In this document: in pieces, positions 24,201-34,801 of the stretch
Position numbering within the stretch: position 1 is the stretch's first letter
How the letters are laid out: each line of letters opens with the position of its first letter
From: Rhodamnia argentea
Lineage: Eukaryota; Streptophyta; Magnoliopsida; Myrtales; Myrtaceae
Reading direction: 5' to 3'
DNA length: 64,000 bases
Assembly (NCBI RefSeq): GCF_020921035.1
Contig: NC_063160.1
Location: 18,007,095-18,071,094 of the forward strand
Notes under the pieces: generated by a model
The model's database searches: none
What the model saw: the letters and a program-made list of their open reading frames with translations, nothing else
Told to the model about the DNA's origin: nothing
Position numbers and translations under genes: made by a program

Positions 24201-25426
24201 GAGTACGTGACCTCGATGGAAACGTAACAACTATTAAAGCATGTTGGACCAGCATAGGAAAAAAAAATTGGTTTTCATTGCCAATTTGATTGATTGGTGT
24301 TTGATGGAATTTTGTCTTTGTATTTCTTTATTTGCCTTTTACACATGCTTATCCACTTATTCCAGTTTACATCTCAGGAGAGGTATAAGTCTGTTGCTTA
24401 AGTATCTCTAGTCCGTTCATCTTTTGGACCCGGAGGAGACTTGTTGCGACATGTCCATGTGTCAGCTGGTATAAAATCTTTTGTCAAATATCTGTTTGAA
24501 ACTAATGTATATTAGATGAAGACATATGCATGAACCTAACATCCCATTCTTAGGATGCGTTTGTTTTGTGGAAAATGAATGATTTGAAAAAAAAAATTCT
24601 TTACAGTAGCAGGATGTCGTTTCTTGATAATGTGTATATAGGTCTTTTAATTATTCATATGGGATACAGTCAACTTTAATTGAGTTTGATCAGATCATCA
24701 GAGGCAAGCAAAAGTGACTATAGATGATCCTCTTCTAGGACTTTGATTAGTGTGGAGGGAGAGGGACAGCAGGGTGTTTGGGGACCAAATATCCTTGGTG
24801 GAGCTTGATATCTTAGTAACATTGTCTGGTGGATGATCTTTCTATAGGGGTCAGTCCCTTGAATGATATTTTGTTTTTACAGATGAAAAAAGGCTTATTG
24901 GGTAAGATAGAAACTATATTTTAATTAGGAGGCTTGGAATTTGGCTCAACTGGACGGAGATAAGAAAATTAGACTACTATCAGTTTCATCATAAGAAATA
25001 CCAAATTTCGTGTATATGGCTAACTGCTTCTGGGACGGGTCTAGGACTTATCTTACTCCATGACCTTGAATTGAAATATTGATTGCAGCTCTCTCTCTCT
25101 CTTTTTTTTTTAGCCGCAGCTTTTTTTTTATATTGTTTTTTTTGTGCTGCAACTGATTACAGCATGTTTACACCTGGCTTGTGATTCCCTGCTAATACAA
25201 GAAGTTAAAAACTTTCTCTTGGGCAGACGAGAAGTTTAACTTCGTCCTGTGTTTCCCAGGCGGTGTGCTGAAGACCAAGAATAAGGAATCAATTGGCAAA
25301 CCCGCACCTGGCTCTTCCTCAATCGATGGTGATGTCAGCTGTACTGGAGTTGGGAAAGAGTCCATGCCATTGAAGGAGAAAATGACTTGCGTATGCTCTT
25401 GCAGCTCATCCGAGCCATTGAACTGA
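18222..25426 (+). CDS. GATA26/27-like zinc-finger protein (5 exons, C-terminus uncertain)
   Basis: Exons are 18222-18261, 18726-19043, 22304-22604, 22751-22811 and a last one beginning near 25232-25260. Exons 1 and 2 join to give [47 protein letters not shown], one type IV zinc finger with CX2C-X18-CX2C at the very N-terminus, as in Arabidopsis GATA26 and GATA27. Exon 3 carries an ASXH-like helix ([17 protein letters not shown]), which in those proteins reads EKLTKDLYTILQEQQ. Phases agree through exon 4 (240 codons). With the strong acceptor at 25259 the protein ends after three more codons (stop 25269-25271). With weaker acceptors near 25231 a different frame stays open to TGA 25424-25426. 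The DEUBAD region of the 500-residue relatives is absent, so this is a short or decaying paralogue. It is expected to act in the nucleus as a DNA-binding or chromatin-linked regulator. Confidence 0.75.
20321..20868 (+). repeat. tandem duplication of about 277 bp in a GATA-gene intron
   Basis: Two adjacent units start ATCCAATCCGTTAGGGTGGT and ATCCAATCCATTAGGGTGGT and run in parallel through AAAACATCGAGGAAAATG and GGATCAGTCAGTGTCCGTAT to TTAATTTTCTGAA. They differ by scattered substitutions and a short gap. Both lie in the 3.3 kb intron between exons 2 and 3. Confidence 0.9.
24555..24600. repeat. terminal fragment of MITE family A
   Basis: GCGTTTGTTTTGTGGAAAAT followed by GAATGATTTGAAAA is the outer arm of the four full copies in this window. 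The rest of the element is missing. It lies in the last intron of the GATA-like gene. Confidence 0.5.
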
Positions 25427-26543
25427 TGATATTTCTATGGAATTAGTGCCCCTTCAGTTGAACCGTATGTTTTGGTATTGTTAGCTGGCTCAGCTTATGT
25501 TTCTCACTTCGAGTACAACTTGAAAACCAGTTTTTATGTTGTGGGTAGTGTCTTGTTGCATGCATGATGGCACGTGGCTCTCTTTTCCAGCTTTATTATG
25601 TAATAAGTTGCTGGATGTGACCTTTGAATATCAAGATATTGTCATTTTGGTGGGTCCTTCTACTGTCTCGTAAGACAGACGGGGTTGAATCCTGCCCAAC
25701 TGATGGTAACCTCTCTTTGACATCCGCCATTTTCTCATTAATTGTAACTTACCGGGTATATATCATGTCGTAACTTTTTCGTACATGACGTAACTGTACT
25801 TTTGTCACAGTAAATTATGTCGGCCTCATGATTTGTCATATTTCGCTAAATCGTAGCATTCCGTCAAAGTTAATAGTAAATTTCTTGTTCTACTATTAGC
25901 AGATTACCTGACAAATCTTGGTTTTCCTTTGGTTGGCGTAATTATCCTTACTAACGATACTTCATCTATAAAATATGTTTTTGTAAGTTTTTCCGTGGAG
26001 AGTGTAATTTCATCCCTGGTGGTCCTAAGTTTTCTGGATTATATGATTCATAATATGTCACTGAAACAGTAATCTATAATGGTAAATACATTTTGTATTA
26101 TTAAAAAAAATATTATATTGATTGTAACTTTCCTTTACACTTTGTAAAGTTTTTCAATCTATCAGTCATTAAATTTCCATATCCGTTGTAACTTTCCTTG
26201 ATCAACTCTAAGTTTGGATCATCTTTGCGTCTACAGATTTTCAACAAGTAAAGACAAAAGATCGGTTTTTGTGCAAAACAGATTTGACGGACCGAGATTT
26301 TCTCTCTTGTTATCCTACGGTCCATATTGAATGTGGAACCGGTCCCCAAAAAACCACTTGTGGGACAACAGAAATTGCCTGGCTTGTTTTGTTCTAGTTA
26401 CTTTCGGTTTGGGTCCGTTTTGAAATTCCAAGCGGGGTAGGAAGGTAAAAGGTCTATTTAATATCATCTTTTGAAGTTTTTTACCCGTTAAAAATAAGGA
26501 TACCAGTGCTACATAATATAGGAAGGTTAGGATTAAGGTTTCA
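25427..26543. other. 3' flank of the GATA-like gene, no gene seen
   Basis: Probably 3' UTR to about 25.6 kb, then AT-rich spacer. The open frame at 26113-26349 (minus) has no family resemblance. Confidence 0.5.
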
Positions 26544-26773
26544 CTTGTTTAGCGGGAAATGTTTTTTATTTTTTCAAAAAATGATCATTTGAATCGCTTA
26601 TAATAATTAGTCAATAAAAAATATTTTCATCGTCGATAGAAGTTTATGTCAATAAATTTTCATGAACGATAAAAATATTTTTTTCGCTTAATCATTTTTG
26701 TAAAAGATACGAGCGATTATTTTTTTGGAAAGATGTTTTCCAAATCATCTATTTTACGGGAAATAAACGGAGC
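26544..26773. mobile_element. MITE family A, copy 2
   Basis: The left arm CTTGTTTAGCGGGAAATG is mirrored by the right arm CTATTTTACGGGAAATAAAC when the latter is read on the opposite strand. The interior AATCGCTTATAATAATTAGT and the mirrored ACGAGCGATTATTTTTTT match the copies at 31.9 and 54.2 kb. Non-coding, about 230 bp. Confidence 0.7.
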
Positions 26774-26805
26774 CTAAATATGCAAGTCATTTTTACTCTT
26801 ATTTG

Positions 26806-27318
26806 TAGGGATGAGTAGTTTCAAGGTCAATCTAGATTTCACTTAAAACTTACTTGTCGAAACCGCTCTTTCAATTCTTGGAATTTAGAACCCACCCTGT
26901 CACGGGTTTCGGATTCAATTCTATGGTCCACCCACGTTCCACGTGTATTTTTAATTGCACAATTACGGTCGTCATCTCTAATAATAACCATTTGCTGCTT
27001 CAAGTTCTCGATCATAATTCATATTTGATACACGAAGAATATAAAACATTAATAAAGTAAAAGTCTCGGGCTTAGATATCGCCGGATTAGTGGTTCCAGA
27101 TTGGACAATCATAATGCTATGAAATATGGTAGGGTAGCGAAGATAAAATAAGAAAAACACAAACTTGTTTCGGGTTTCACGTTTCAGATTCTATTGAAAT
27201 CTATCCGTCAAAACCGATTTCCCAATTTTTAGAACCCAAAATCGACCATCCATATCCTAAAACTTAAAATCGAACCGATCTAATTCTCGATTCTACTTCG
27301 AAACAGTTCTCACCTCTA
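26806..27318. mobile_element. hAT-type MITE with intact 8-bp target duplication
   Basis: The left terminus TAGGGATGAG and the right terminus (reverse complement TAGAGGTGAG) are bounded by an exact 8-bp direct repeat CTTATTTG at 26798-26805 and 27319-27326. The subterminal regions hold repeated wording such as GGAATTTAGAACCC and TTTTTAGAACCCAAAATCG. There is no transposase. It lies about 300 bp before the start codon of the TMEM87-like gene, so it may form part of that promoter. Confidence 0.85.
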
Positions 27319-27614
27319 CTTATTTGGTATTGTCTTGGTTGTTCTTTGCCTATAGCCACCCACCATGTTTGGTATTGAGGCAAGCAACATATCCCCCTGC
27401 TTCAAGCCTCCAACCGCATCCCACTTCAACCAAAAAAAAAAAAAAAAACCTCATTCCACAATTCTCAGCTCACGCGCTTCTCTCCAGTGTTGGCGCGTGT
27501 GTCCGAAGCCGACAGTTTACCGACACAGCGAGTTTCGCTTACTTCCTCACTCGATCCCGCTCCCCCTTCGTATTCGCGGATCTACCCATTCCTCCCGATC
27601 TGTCGTCGTTTCCC

Positions 27615-30600
27615 ATGGATTTCGCCATTCCAAGCCTCACTCTCTGCTCATTGCTCTTCTTGCTTCTTCGATTTAGGAGTGCGGATGCTTCGATCCATGT
27701 CTACGACCGACAAGCCTTCAAAGAAGTCGGCAATTCTTACCTTCTCTCCGGTGGCAGCGAAGGCATCGCCGCTTCTCTCTCCGACGCCGCCTCCTCCGTG
27801 CGCGATGGCCGCTCTTTCATCAGGTATCTTTTGCTTCGGTTCTGTGTGTTCCCGTGTTCTCTCGCGGTTGTTAGACTCGCTTTTGCTGTTGAACTTTGTG
27901 ATTGTCTTGTCTTGCACCTTGAGGTCCGATAGTTGTCGTTGAGCTAGATCTGATGTCGCATTGTTTGGGAAGTGGCTGTAAATTGCTTTCCGACGTCTCG
28001 CGTCAGTGATCTTCTACTATTGAGCTAGAGGCAGCTAAATTACAGTTGCTCCTTCAATTGTGCCGGTTTCTTTTCTGGAATATCTATGTGGAATTGTAGC
28101 GTTTTCTGGATATTGCTGAGGGAGTTTGGCGCAGGAGGCTTGCACTGACTTCTTCTGCATAAGCATTGTTATGCTGTTTGTTTCAACTGAACAACGATGT
28201 TTTCGGTAATAAAAGATGCAAAAGAGATAATGGAAGTCCTATGGTGAAGGTATTTTCTTGTTAAACTGTAAAACAAAGTGTATCAGTTAATTATTTAAGG
28301 AAAAAAAAAATGGTGTATCGGTCAATTTCTAGACTCTGCTAACATGTTGGATCAGTGTCTACTTCCTTCCCCTCCCCCCCGTCGCCCTCACACGCGCACA
28401 CACCACGACCGATATTTCTTTTGGTGAATCTCTTAATTTTTCCGGAGCAACTAGAAAATCCTTCCCTTCTAAATCTGATCGATTAGTTAATTAAGATGTG
28501 ATAGACGTCATTGATATTCTAAGACATGATCGGTCGATGTAACTCATTCAAATTTCATGGCCTGTGTAACTTGAGGTATGTTCTTACTAGGAATGAATCT
28601 ACTGTTAATAGCCAAGATGATTCTGTTCCAATTGTGAAATTACGACAGGTTTAAAAATATCACTTTCTGGAGAAGTGAGGATGCTGTTGATGACAATTCA
28701 GATGATGAGCAGACTACGGGACTTGTACAAGTCATAATTTTTGAGGCAGCAGATCGTAACAATATTGGTGGTTCTGCATATGGTGGGCAGAGATCTATTT
28801 GTTGCACCCCTGATCTTGCTAAGTTGGAAGGGTGCAAGCAGGGTGAAATTATTAGGATACCTTCTGCTTCAGATGCTAAATGGCCTATTGTCCTAAAGGT
28901 GCAGTTCAAAGGGAACTCACTATCTGCAATTATGCCTGATGAGGAAGTTCAGATCAGCCAGACAGGAATGTATAATTTATTCTTCATAGCATGTGATCCT
29001 AAACTTAAGGACCTTGTGATGAGCGGGACAACCTTATGGAAAAACCCTGATGGCTATTTACCTGGTAGGATGGCCCCATATTTGAAGTTCTACATGTTTA
29101 TGTTGGTTGCCTATGCACTGCTCAGTCTCATTTGGTTCTCTCAATACGCAAGGTTCTGGGATGATGTATTGCAACTTCAGCATTGTATTGCCAGCGTTAT
29201 CATTCTTGGATTGTTTCAGATGATTTTTTGGTACTTCGACTATGCAAATTTCAACAATACAGGGATGAGGCCAGTCACACTCACAACGTGGGTCGTGACA
29301 ATTGGAGCTCTGAAAACAACAATTTCACGCCTTCTTATTCTTTGTGTTTCAATGGGATATGGTGTTGTTCGTCCTACACTCGGTGGTCTTACCTCAAAGG
29401 TGCTACTTCTTGGTATAACTTATTTTTTGGCATCTGAATTGCTTGATATCACCGAGTATGTGGGTACTATTAATGACATTTCTGGAAGAGCAAGACTGTT
29501 TCTAGTCCTACCTGATGCTTTTCTGGACTCATTCTTAATCTTATGGATATTCAATTCTCTTTCGAGGACATTAGAGCAGTTGCAGGTATCAGTTTAAAGC
29601 TTTGCTATTTGATATTATGTTCCTCATTTCTGGTGCATCTGTTATGCTTCTAAGATCCAACAAGGTAATTAGATTTCTTTTTGTCCCAGGCCAAGAGGAG
29701 TTCTGTCAAGTTGGATATATATAGGAAGTTTTCCAATGCTTTGGCAGTGACAGTGTTTGCTTCAGTTGCTTGGATAGGGTATGAGGTATGTGGCGCACAT
29801 GTCGCTATGGATTTGGATACTTATTATTGAGAATATGCCTCCTAGTGGGAAGCCAATGATAGTTGCAAGAAATTGGATTGCAGGAGATAATTTGTCTTCA
29901 ATATTCTTGATACCATTTGATGGTACCTTATAACCTTATAATTTCCTTGCAACCTTAACTATACATTTTGTAGGGAATATCATTCTAATTACACGATATG
30001 TCAATCTCATTTACGTTCTGTCCAAAGTAGTTTGTGCTTGTGGAGAAATTGTATGACTTCTCTGAGGTTCGTAAGTGAGCATTTATAACTTTCTTGAAGC
30101 TGGTCAAAATTCTTAAATAAATCCGGAAGACTATTTCGTTGGTATAATTTTTTCAGTATTAAAGTTGTTAGATGAACTATTGGGTCTGGGGCTGGTACAA
30201 ATGAAAGCATGCAAATTGTCATATCTCCGTTAAGCGTTAAAAGTCATTGGTGCCAATTTTTGGTTTGTTCTTTTTTTCTCTTTTGTTTTTCTGTACTAAG
30301 TGTCTTGTTTCTGTTTTTTCTCTTGTTGCAAGAATGGGATCTATTTTCCCAATTTGGAAGAGGAGAAAATGGGGTGGTGGGATAGTTGCTTGGATGCACA
30401 TGATTTCATGTGCTTTGTAATAATGTCGGGGCTGCTGTGATTAAAAAATCTTAGATTCAAAGAGCAGCAAGCTTATTTACCTGACAGAATTAAATCACCA
30501 TAGTCTTCCAATCTTCTAAAACAATAGGCGCCGGTTCTATGCTTAGATACCACTGTAGATATGTTTGGTGCAATGTCTATGAAAAGCAACGGCACAATTC

Positions 30601-32559
30601 TGTGATCAAGCTTTATTTTTGGCATTTTAAATATTTCTAAGGCTCTAATCCTCTAGTCCTAAAGGCTTCGGTTATGAATGCGATGCCTTCTTTTTTCCCT
30701 GATCTACCCTGCAGTATGCAGTTTCATTCCTTCTGTACTTAGATTTTTTCTCTTTAAATTTTTCAATTTGACATATCAATGAGATCTTCGGTGACAGATG
30801 ATTGTTGATTTCTCTGCCTGACTTTTCTCTATTTTCCTTTTTCATTGTGCTGCATTATCAAATTTTTCTATTGAACTATCTTTTATAGGTTTACTTCAAA
30901 GCAACTGATCCATACAATGAGCGATGGAGAAGTGCTTGGATCATCACTGCTTTCTGGGACATTCTTGCATTTGCACTGCTCTGCGTCATCTGCTATCTCT
31001 GGGCCCCATCCCAGAGCTCCCAGCGGTATGCTTTCGTTTGAGATTTTTTCCAAGGGTTGATTCTTTCATTCGGTACAAGAGAACCCCAATGATCTTCTTA
31101 ATTAGATAGATATGGTGGCTGAGTGGTGAAATGAAATCTGCATCGCCATTATGAAGTAAAATATTTGTATGTGACTGTTTTGTGGTTGATTGCAATGTTC
31201 AGCATTGAATTTGAAATGACAAGTAGCAGAAAGATAAATATAATTATAAGATTGGAATGGGGATGTATTGCACCTACAAGAACCTGTCTCGTTTGGCTTA
31301 TTCTAAGGAAAAATTTATTGACTTTCTGCCGTAACCTAAAAAGCTCTTTTAACTCTAAAACTTATGAAAATTTCTGTAATGACTTTTAAATTGTGTGCAT
31401 CCAATTTTAATTTTGGATGACCTATTAAAAAAGCAATAATTCAAGGTGCTTACTTGCTCAGTACTAACATCAACATCAACATCAACTTTATCCCAAACTA
31501 GTTGGGGTTGGCGATCGATGAACCCAAAAATAAATAAAATAAAAGTAAAACCGATTGAGGGAAAAGAAATAATTATATAAAAATAAAAATATATAAATAT
31601 ATATAGGGAAAAAAGACTAAGGACTAAAAATAAATAAATATAAATATATATAGAAATAATTTATTCAGTACTTGCTCAGTACTAAATAAAAGTCAAATCT
31701 TAAATGGCAATAATGTTAAGAGAGTCATTTAAAACAGGAATAAGTATGGATGTTGTTGCATAATATTACTTTATGATAGAATATTAATTTCATTCTTCAA
31801 ACATGATCTATTCATGTAATTTAGTAGAAGCTGTTAGTTAGAGTTGCAGAAGATACAGTACTCACAAACAAAATCATGGTCTGTGAAAAATCCTTTCCAC
31901 TAGAGCTCTGTTATTATTATTATTTTTTTTTTAGGAAAATAAATGATTTGGAAAACGTTTTCTTAAAAATAGTCGCTTGTATCGTTCGAAATAATTAGTC
32001 AATGGAAACTATTTATGTCTAAATGTTTTCATGGACGATGAAAATACATTTTATCCATTCATTTTGTAAGCAATACAAACGATCATTTTTTAAAACATTC
32101 ATTTTCCGCAGAACAAATAGAGCTTAGATCACCTCTCTTTTGTAATAATTGCAAGTAAAATATGATGGAGACAGTCTGCGAGCGTATATTTGTATTTGCA
32201 AGTCAAATATCATGGAGATAGTGTGTGAGCGTGTATATGTATCTTCATATATGTTTTAGAGTTGTCCTGGTTGCATGAGATTGGCTGGTTTCAAATTGGG
32301 CAAAGCTTCAATTGTAGTGCAAATTAGGCCTACTGAAGTCTTTTACACTGATGAGTGACCAGAGTGATAAACCACCTGCAGGTACGCCTACTCAGAACAA
32401 GCTGGAGAGGAATTAGATGATGAAGAAGCTGTGTCGCTTACGAGGGGAAAGCCTGAGGGAGATCTCAGCTTAGTAAAGCAGGAGAAACGAGAGAAGAACA
32501 ACGAAAGTACCGGTACTTTTGATCCTGAAGATGACTCGGAAGAGGGTAAGAGGGAATGA
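27615..32559 (+). CDS. TMEM87/GPR107-like (GOST family) seven-span membrane protein
   Basis: Five exons (27615-27823, 28649-29585, 29690-29785, 30889-31025, 32382-32559) with consistent phases give 518 residues. A signal peptide (LTLCSLLFLLLRFRSADA) leads into a lumenal domain with paired cysteines (ICCTPDLAKLEGC). A block of seven hydrophobic spans starts at about residue 240 (FYMFMLVAYALLSLIWF). It carries the family motif LGLFQMIFWYFDYANFNNTG then MRPVTLTTW, typical of the TMEM87/GPR107/GPR108 group (Pfam Lung_7-TM_R). The C-terminus is cytosolic and acidic (GEELDDEEAVSLTRG, DPEDDSEEG). Members reside in the Golgi and act in trafficking, and the plant proteins are little studied. The large second exon (312 codons) is unusual only in size. 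I am sure of the family but not of the exact subfamily. Confidence 0.93.
31440..31700. repeat. interspersed repeat with CATCAA run and AT-rich tail in intron 4 of the TMEM87-like gene
   Basis: An ACATCAACATCAACATCAAC run is followed by CCCAAACTAGTTGGGGTTGG, a motif widely seen in plant interspersed repeats, then about 150 bp of A/T-only simple sequence. A CTTGCTCAGTACTAA phrase occurs on both sides (about 31452 and 31672), suggesting a short duplication around an insertion. I cannot name the family. Confidence 0.45.
31925..32121. mobile_element. MITE family A, copy 3
   Basis: The left arm AGGAAAATAAATGATTTGGA is mirrored by the right arm ATTCATTTTCCGCAGAACAA. The interior GTCGCTTGTATCGTTCGAAA pairs with CAATACAAACGATCATTTTT. 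It lies in intron 4 of the TMEM87-like gene. Confidence 0.75.
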
Positions 32560-34107
32560 CCGTATGGGACACTGTTATTAAGGAATCTGATTCCAGCTGC
32601 ACAAAGTTTTCTAGAATGCAAACTCGTGGATATCTGAATTAGGAATCTGGTCAGTGAACTCGGCGTCCTTCCGCTCCCTTCCAGAAACAGCAAAAGAAAA
32701 GAATACGAGCAGCAAGTGGGCGTGGAAGGAGGGGTAGCTTAGCTTGTGCCAACTCAATTGCAGTTCTGGGAAGTTGGTGTCTTCTGTTTCCTGGAACGGA
32801 GGTTGCAAAAACTGGCAATGCAGAAGAGCGTCACTTGGGGCTGCGTTGCGCTGGAAGTTTGTCTGATATTTTCGGGTCATCTTTTTGGCCAAGTGAATTT
32901 CATAGTCGTACCATTAATCATCATGTCTGTGTTAAGGTGCCATATTTTCTTCTTTTAACTAATGTTCTCTTGTTTACCCTCGGGTGGTGCTGCATTACCA
33001 CCTCATTTTGTCAAAAAAAATAAATCCCAAATTTTATATCCAATGCCAAACTTTTCACGAATTTTATTTTGTTTTATAAAAATTATCAACTGTCAATCTA
33101 TTCTTGAAGTGAACCCCATGGTCTAGTCTCAATTTGACGTGATATTTTCATATCAATAACAAATCTCCTTTAGTAAGGTGACATAAAAAATTATCTTCAT
33201 AATGAAAAATTAGGGATGATTAACAATGATTTTTGGATAGAGGGCTAATACGAGTAGATTTAGGACTAGAGTAAAAACCGGTGATTTTTCTATTTAGACA
33301 AAAAAAGTTGAGATAAATGTGGAATTGGGCCTAAAGTTAAGGGGGTTTTTTAAGATAAAGTTTGGGGCAAATTTGGATTGGACAAAATGTTTAAGATGTT
33401 TTTCCGGACAAAAAGAAAGAGACAAAAATGAGAGTGGACCTAAGTTAGGATTTTTGTTTTTTAAGGAGTTAGGTGATTGCAATGCCGGAAGTTAAAAATA
33501 TAGTTGATTTACAATAATAGATGAAAATATTATATTGAAGTTAGATGTTTTAGATGCATTTATTGAATATAATTGTGCGGGGAGAACTTGAAGCAAAGTT
33601 ATATTTTTTGAATGCAAATTGTCATGTTGAATTGACTAATGAAAATGTGGAAAATGTGGAAAATGAGATGTTATTCTTTAGTAAATTAAAACAGAACTCA
33701 GAACAGAGTGAAAAGAAAAAGATCAAACGCGATAGCAAGGCACTGATTACATTTTTAAACCATTTAAGATAGAAAGAAGAATTCGACCCCCCTCCCCAAA
33801 CCCAAAAAAAAAAAACAGAAAGAAGCACCAAAACAAAACAAAAGACCTGCAATTCAAAGTTTAAATAATCTACTTACAAATTAGATAGCTTATTATATTT
33901 TGCTTTATATTTCAATTTAATTATAGATGATTTTCAAAATTTAACTATACTATCTAAGAACATCTTTGAAGATACCTCCATTTAATATGCATTTCTAATT
34001 TCAGATTCAAGAAGAGAAAAATGCTTGAAGATGACGAACTAGCTGACTATTAGTTTTGAATGAGTACGAATCGAATATCACAAAGATAAAATGAAAGTAG
34101 ACGAAGA
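32560..34107. other. 3' flank of the TMEM87-like gene, no gene seen
   Basis: The first 400-450 bp is probably the 3' UTR. The rest is AT-rich with long A and C tracts (about 33788-33815). None of the open frames has a recognisable domain. Confidence 0.5.
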
Positions 34108-34513
34108 GCCCCGTTTGGTAATGCTCATGTTTCTCGATTCTCGTTCTTTTGTTCATGGGAATAGAAAAAAGAACAGAAATCTACACGGCAATGTCGGTTA
34201 ATTTTTCATTTTCCGAAACAGATTTGGCCAGGAAATAGACTTGAAATAGAAATAAGAAATAAAAATATATACTTCTCTGTTCCTTAGAATATAATTAGAA
34301 AAAAAATCATTTTTGCTTAGAAATAATTATATTTGTGTGGCAATATCAGTTAATTTTTCTATTTCTGAAACAAATGAGTGGTTAGAGAACAATTTTGGAA
34401 TAGAAATAAGAAGCAAAAAAAATAAATAAAATTGAGTATTTCATGCAATAGAATTAGAAAAAACCATTTATGCATAAATTGTTCGGGAATAGAATTGTTA
34501 CCAAATATGCCCC
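34108..34513. mobile_element. MITE with GTTTGGTAA termini and an internal tandem duplication
   Basis: The left end GAGCCCCGTTTGGTAATGCT is mirrored by the right end ATTGTTACCAAATATGCCCC. Inside are two imperfect direct units of about 140 bp, each running from GGCAATRTCAGTTAATTTTT-like wording through TGGAATAGAAATAAGAA to TAGAATTAGAAAAAA and CATTTATGC. The target duplication is not clear to me. Non-coding. Confidence 0.6.
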
Positions 34514-34801
34514 AGATTCTTTGAAGGAAAAAAAAAATACATGGAATGAAAAAAAAAGGTGGAGCTAAGTTTTTTTGTTTTTTTTAGATATTGTTTGTTC
34601 AATATGTTAGAAGGTGTGCTTATTTCTATAATCCTCAAGAACATTCGTAGAGCTGATCGATGAGTTATTAAGGGTAAATTGGTCAAACTCGATATAGAAT
34701 TCGAAAAAGATGGTGGCAGGCGATTTTTTAAACGAGGGGGACATCATTTTCCCTGACAAAAATGCCCATGGAGTCAGATTTAGGAGAGCGACGAGCGAGC
34801 G

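Noticed and set aside
28640-28909. Minus-strand open frame within exon 2 of the TMEM87-like gene
   Set aside because: Antisense shadow of a well-supported exon.
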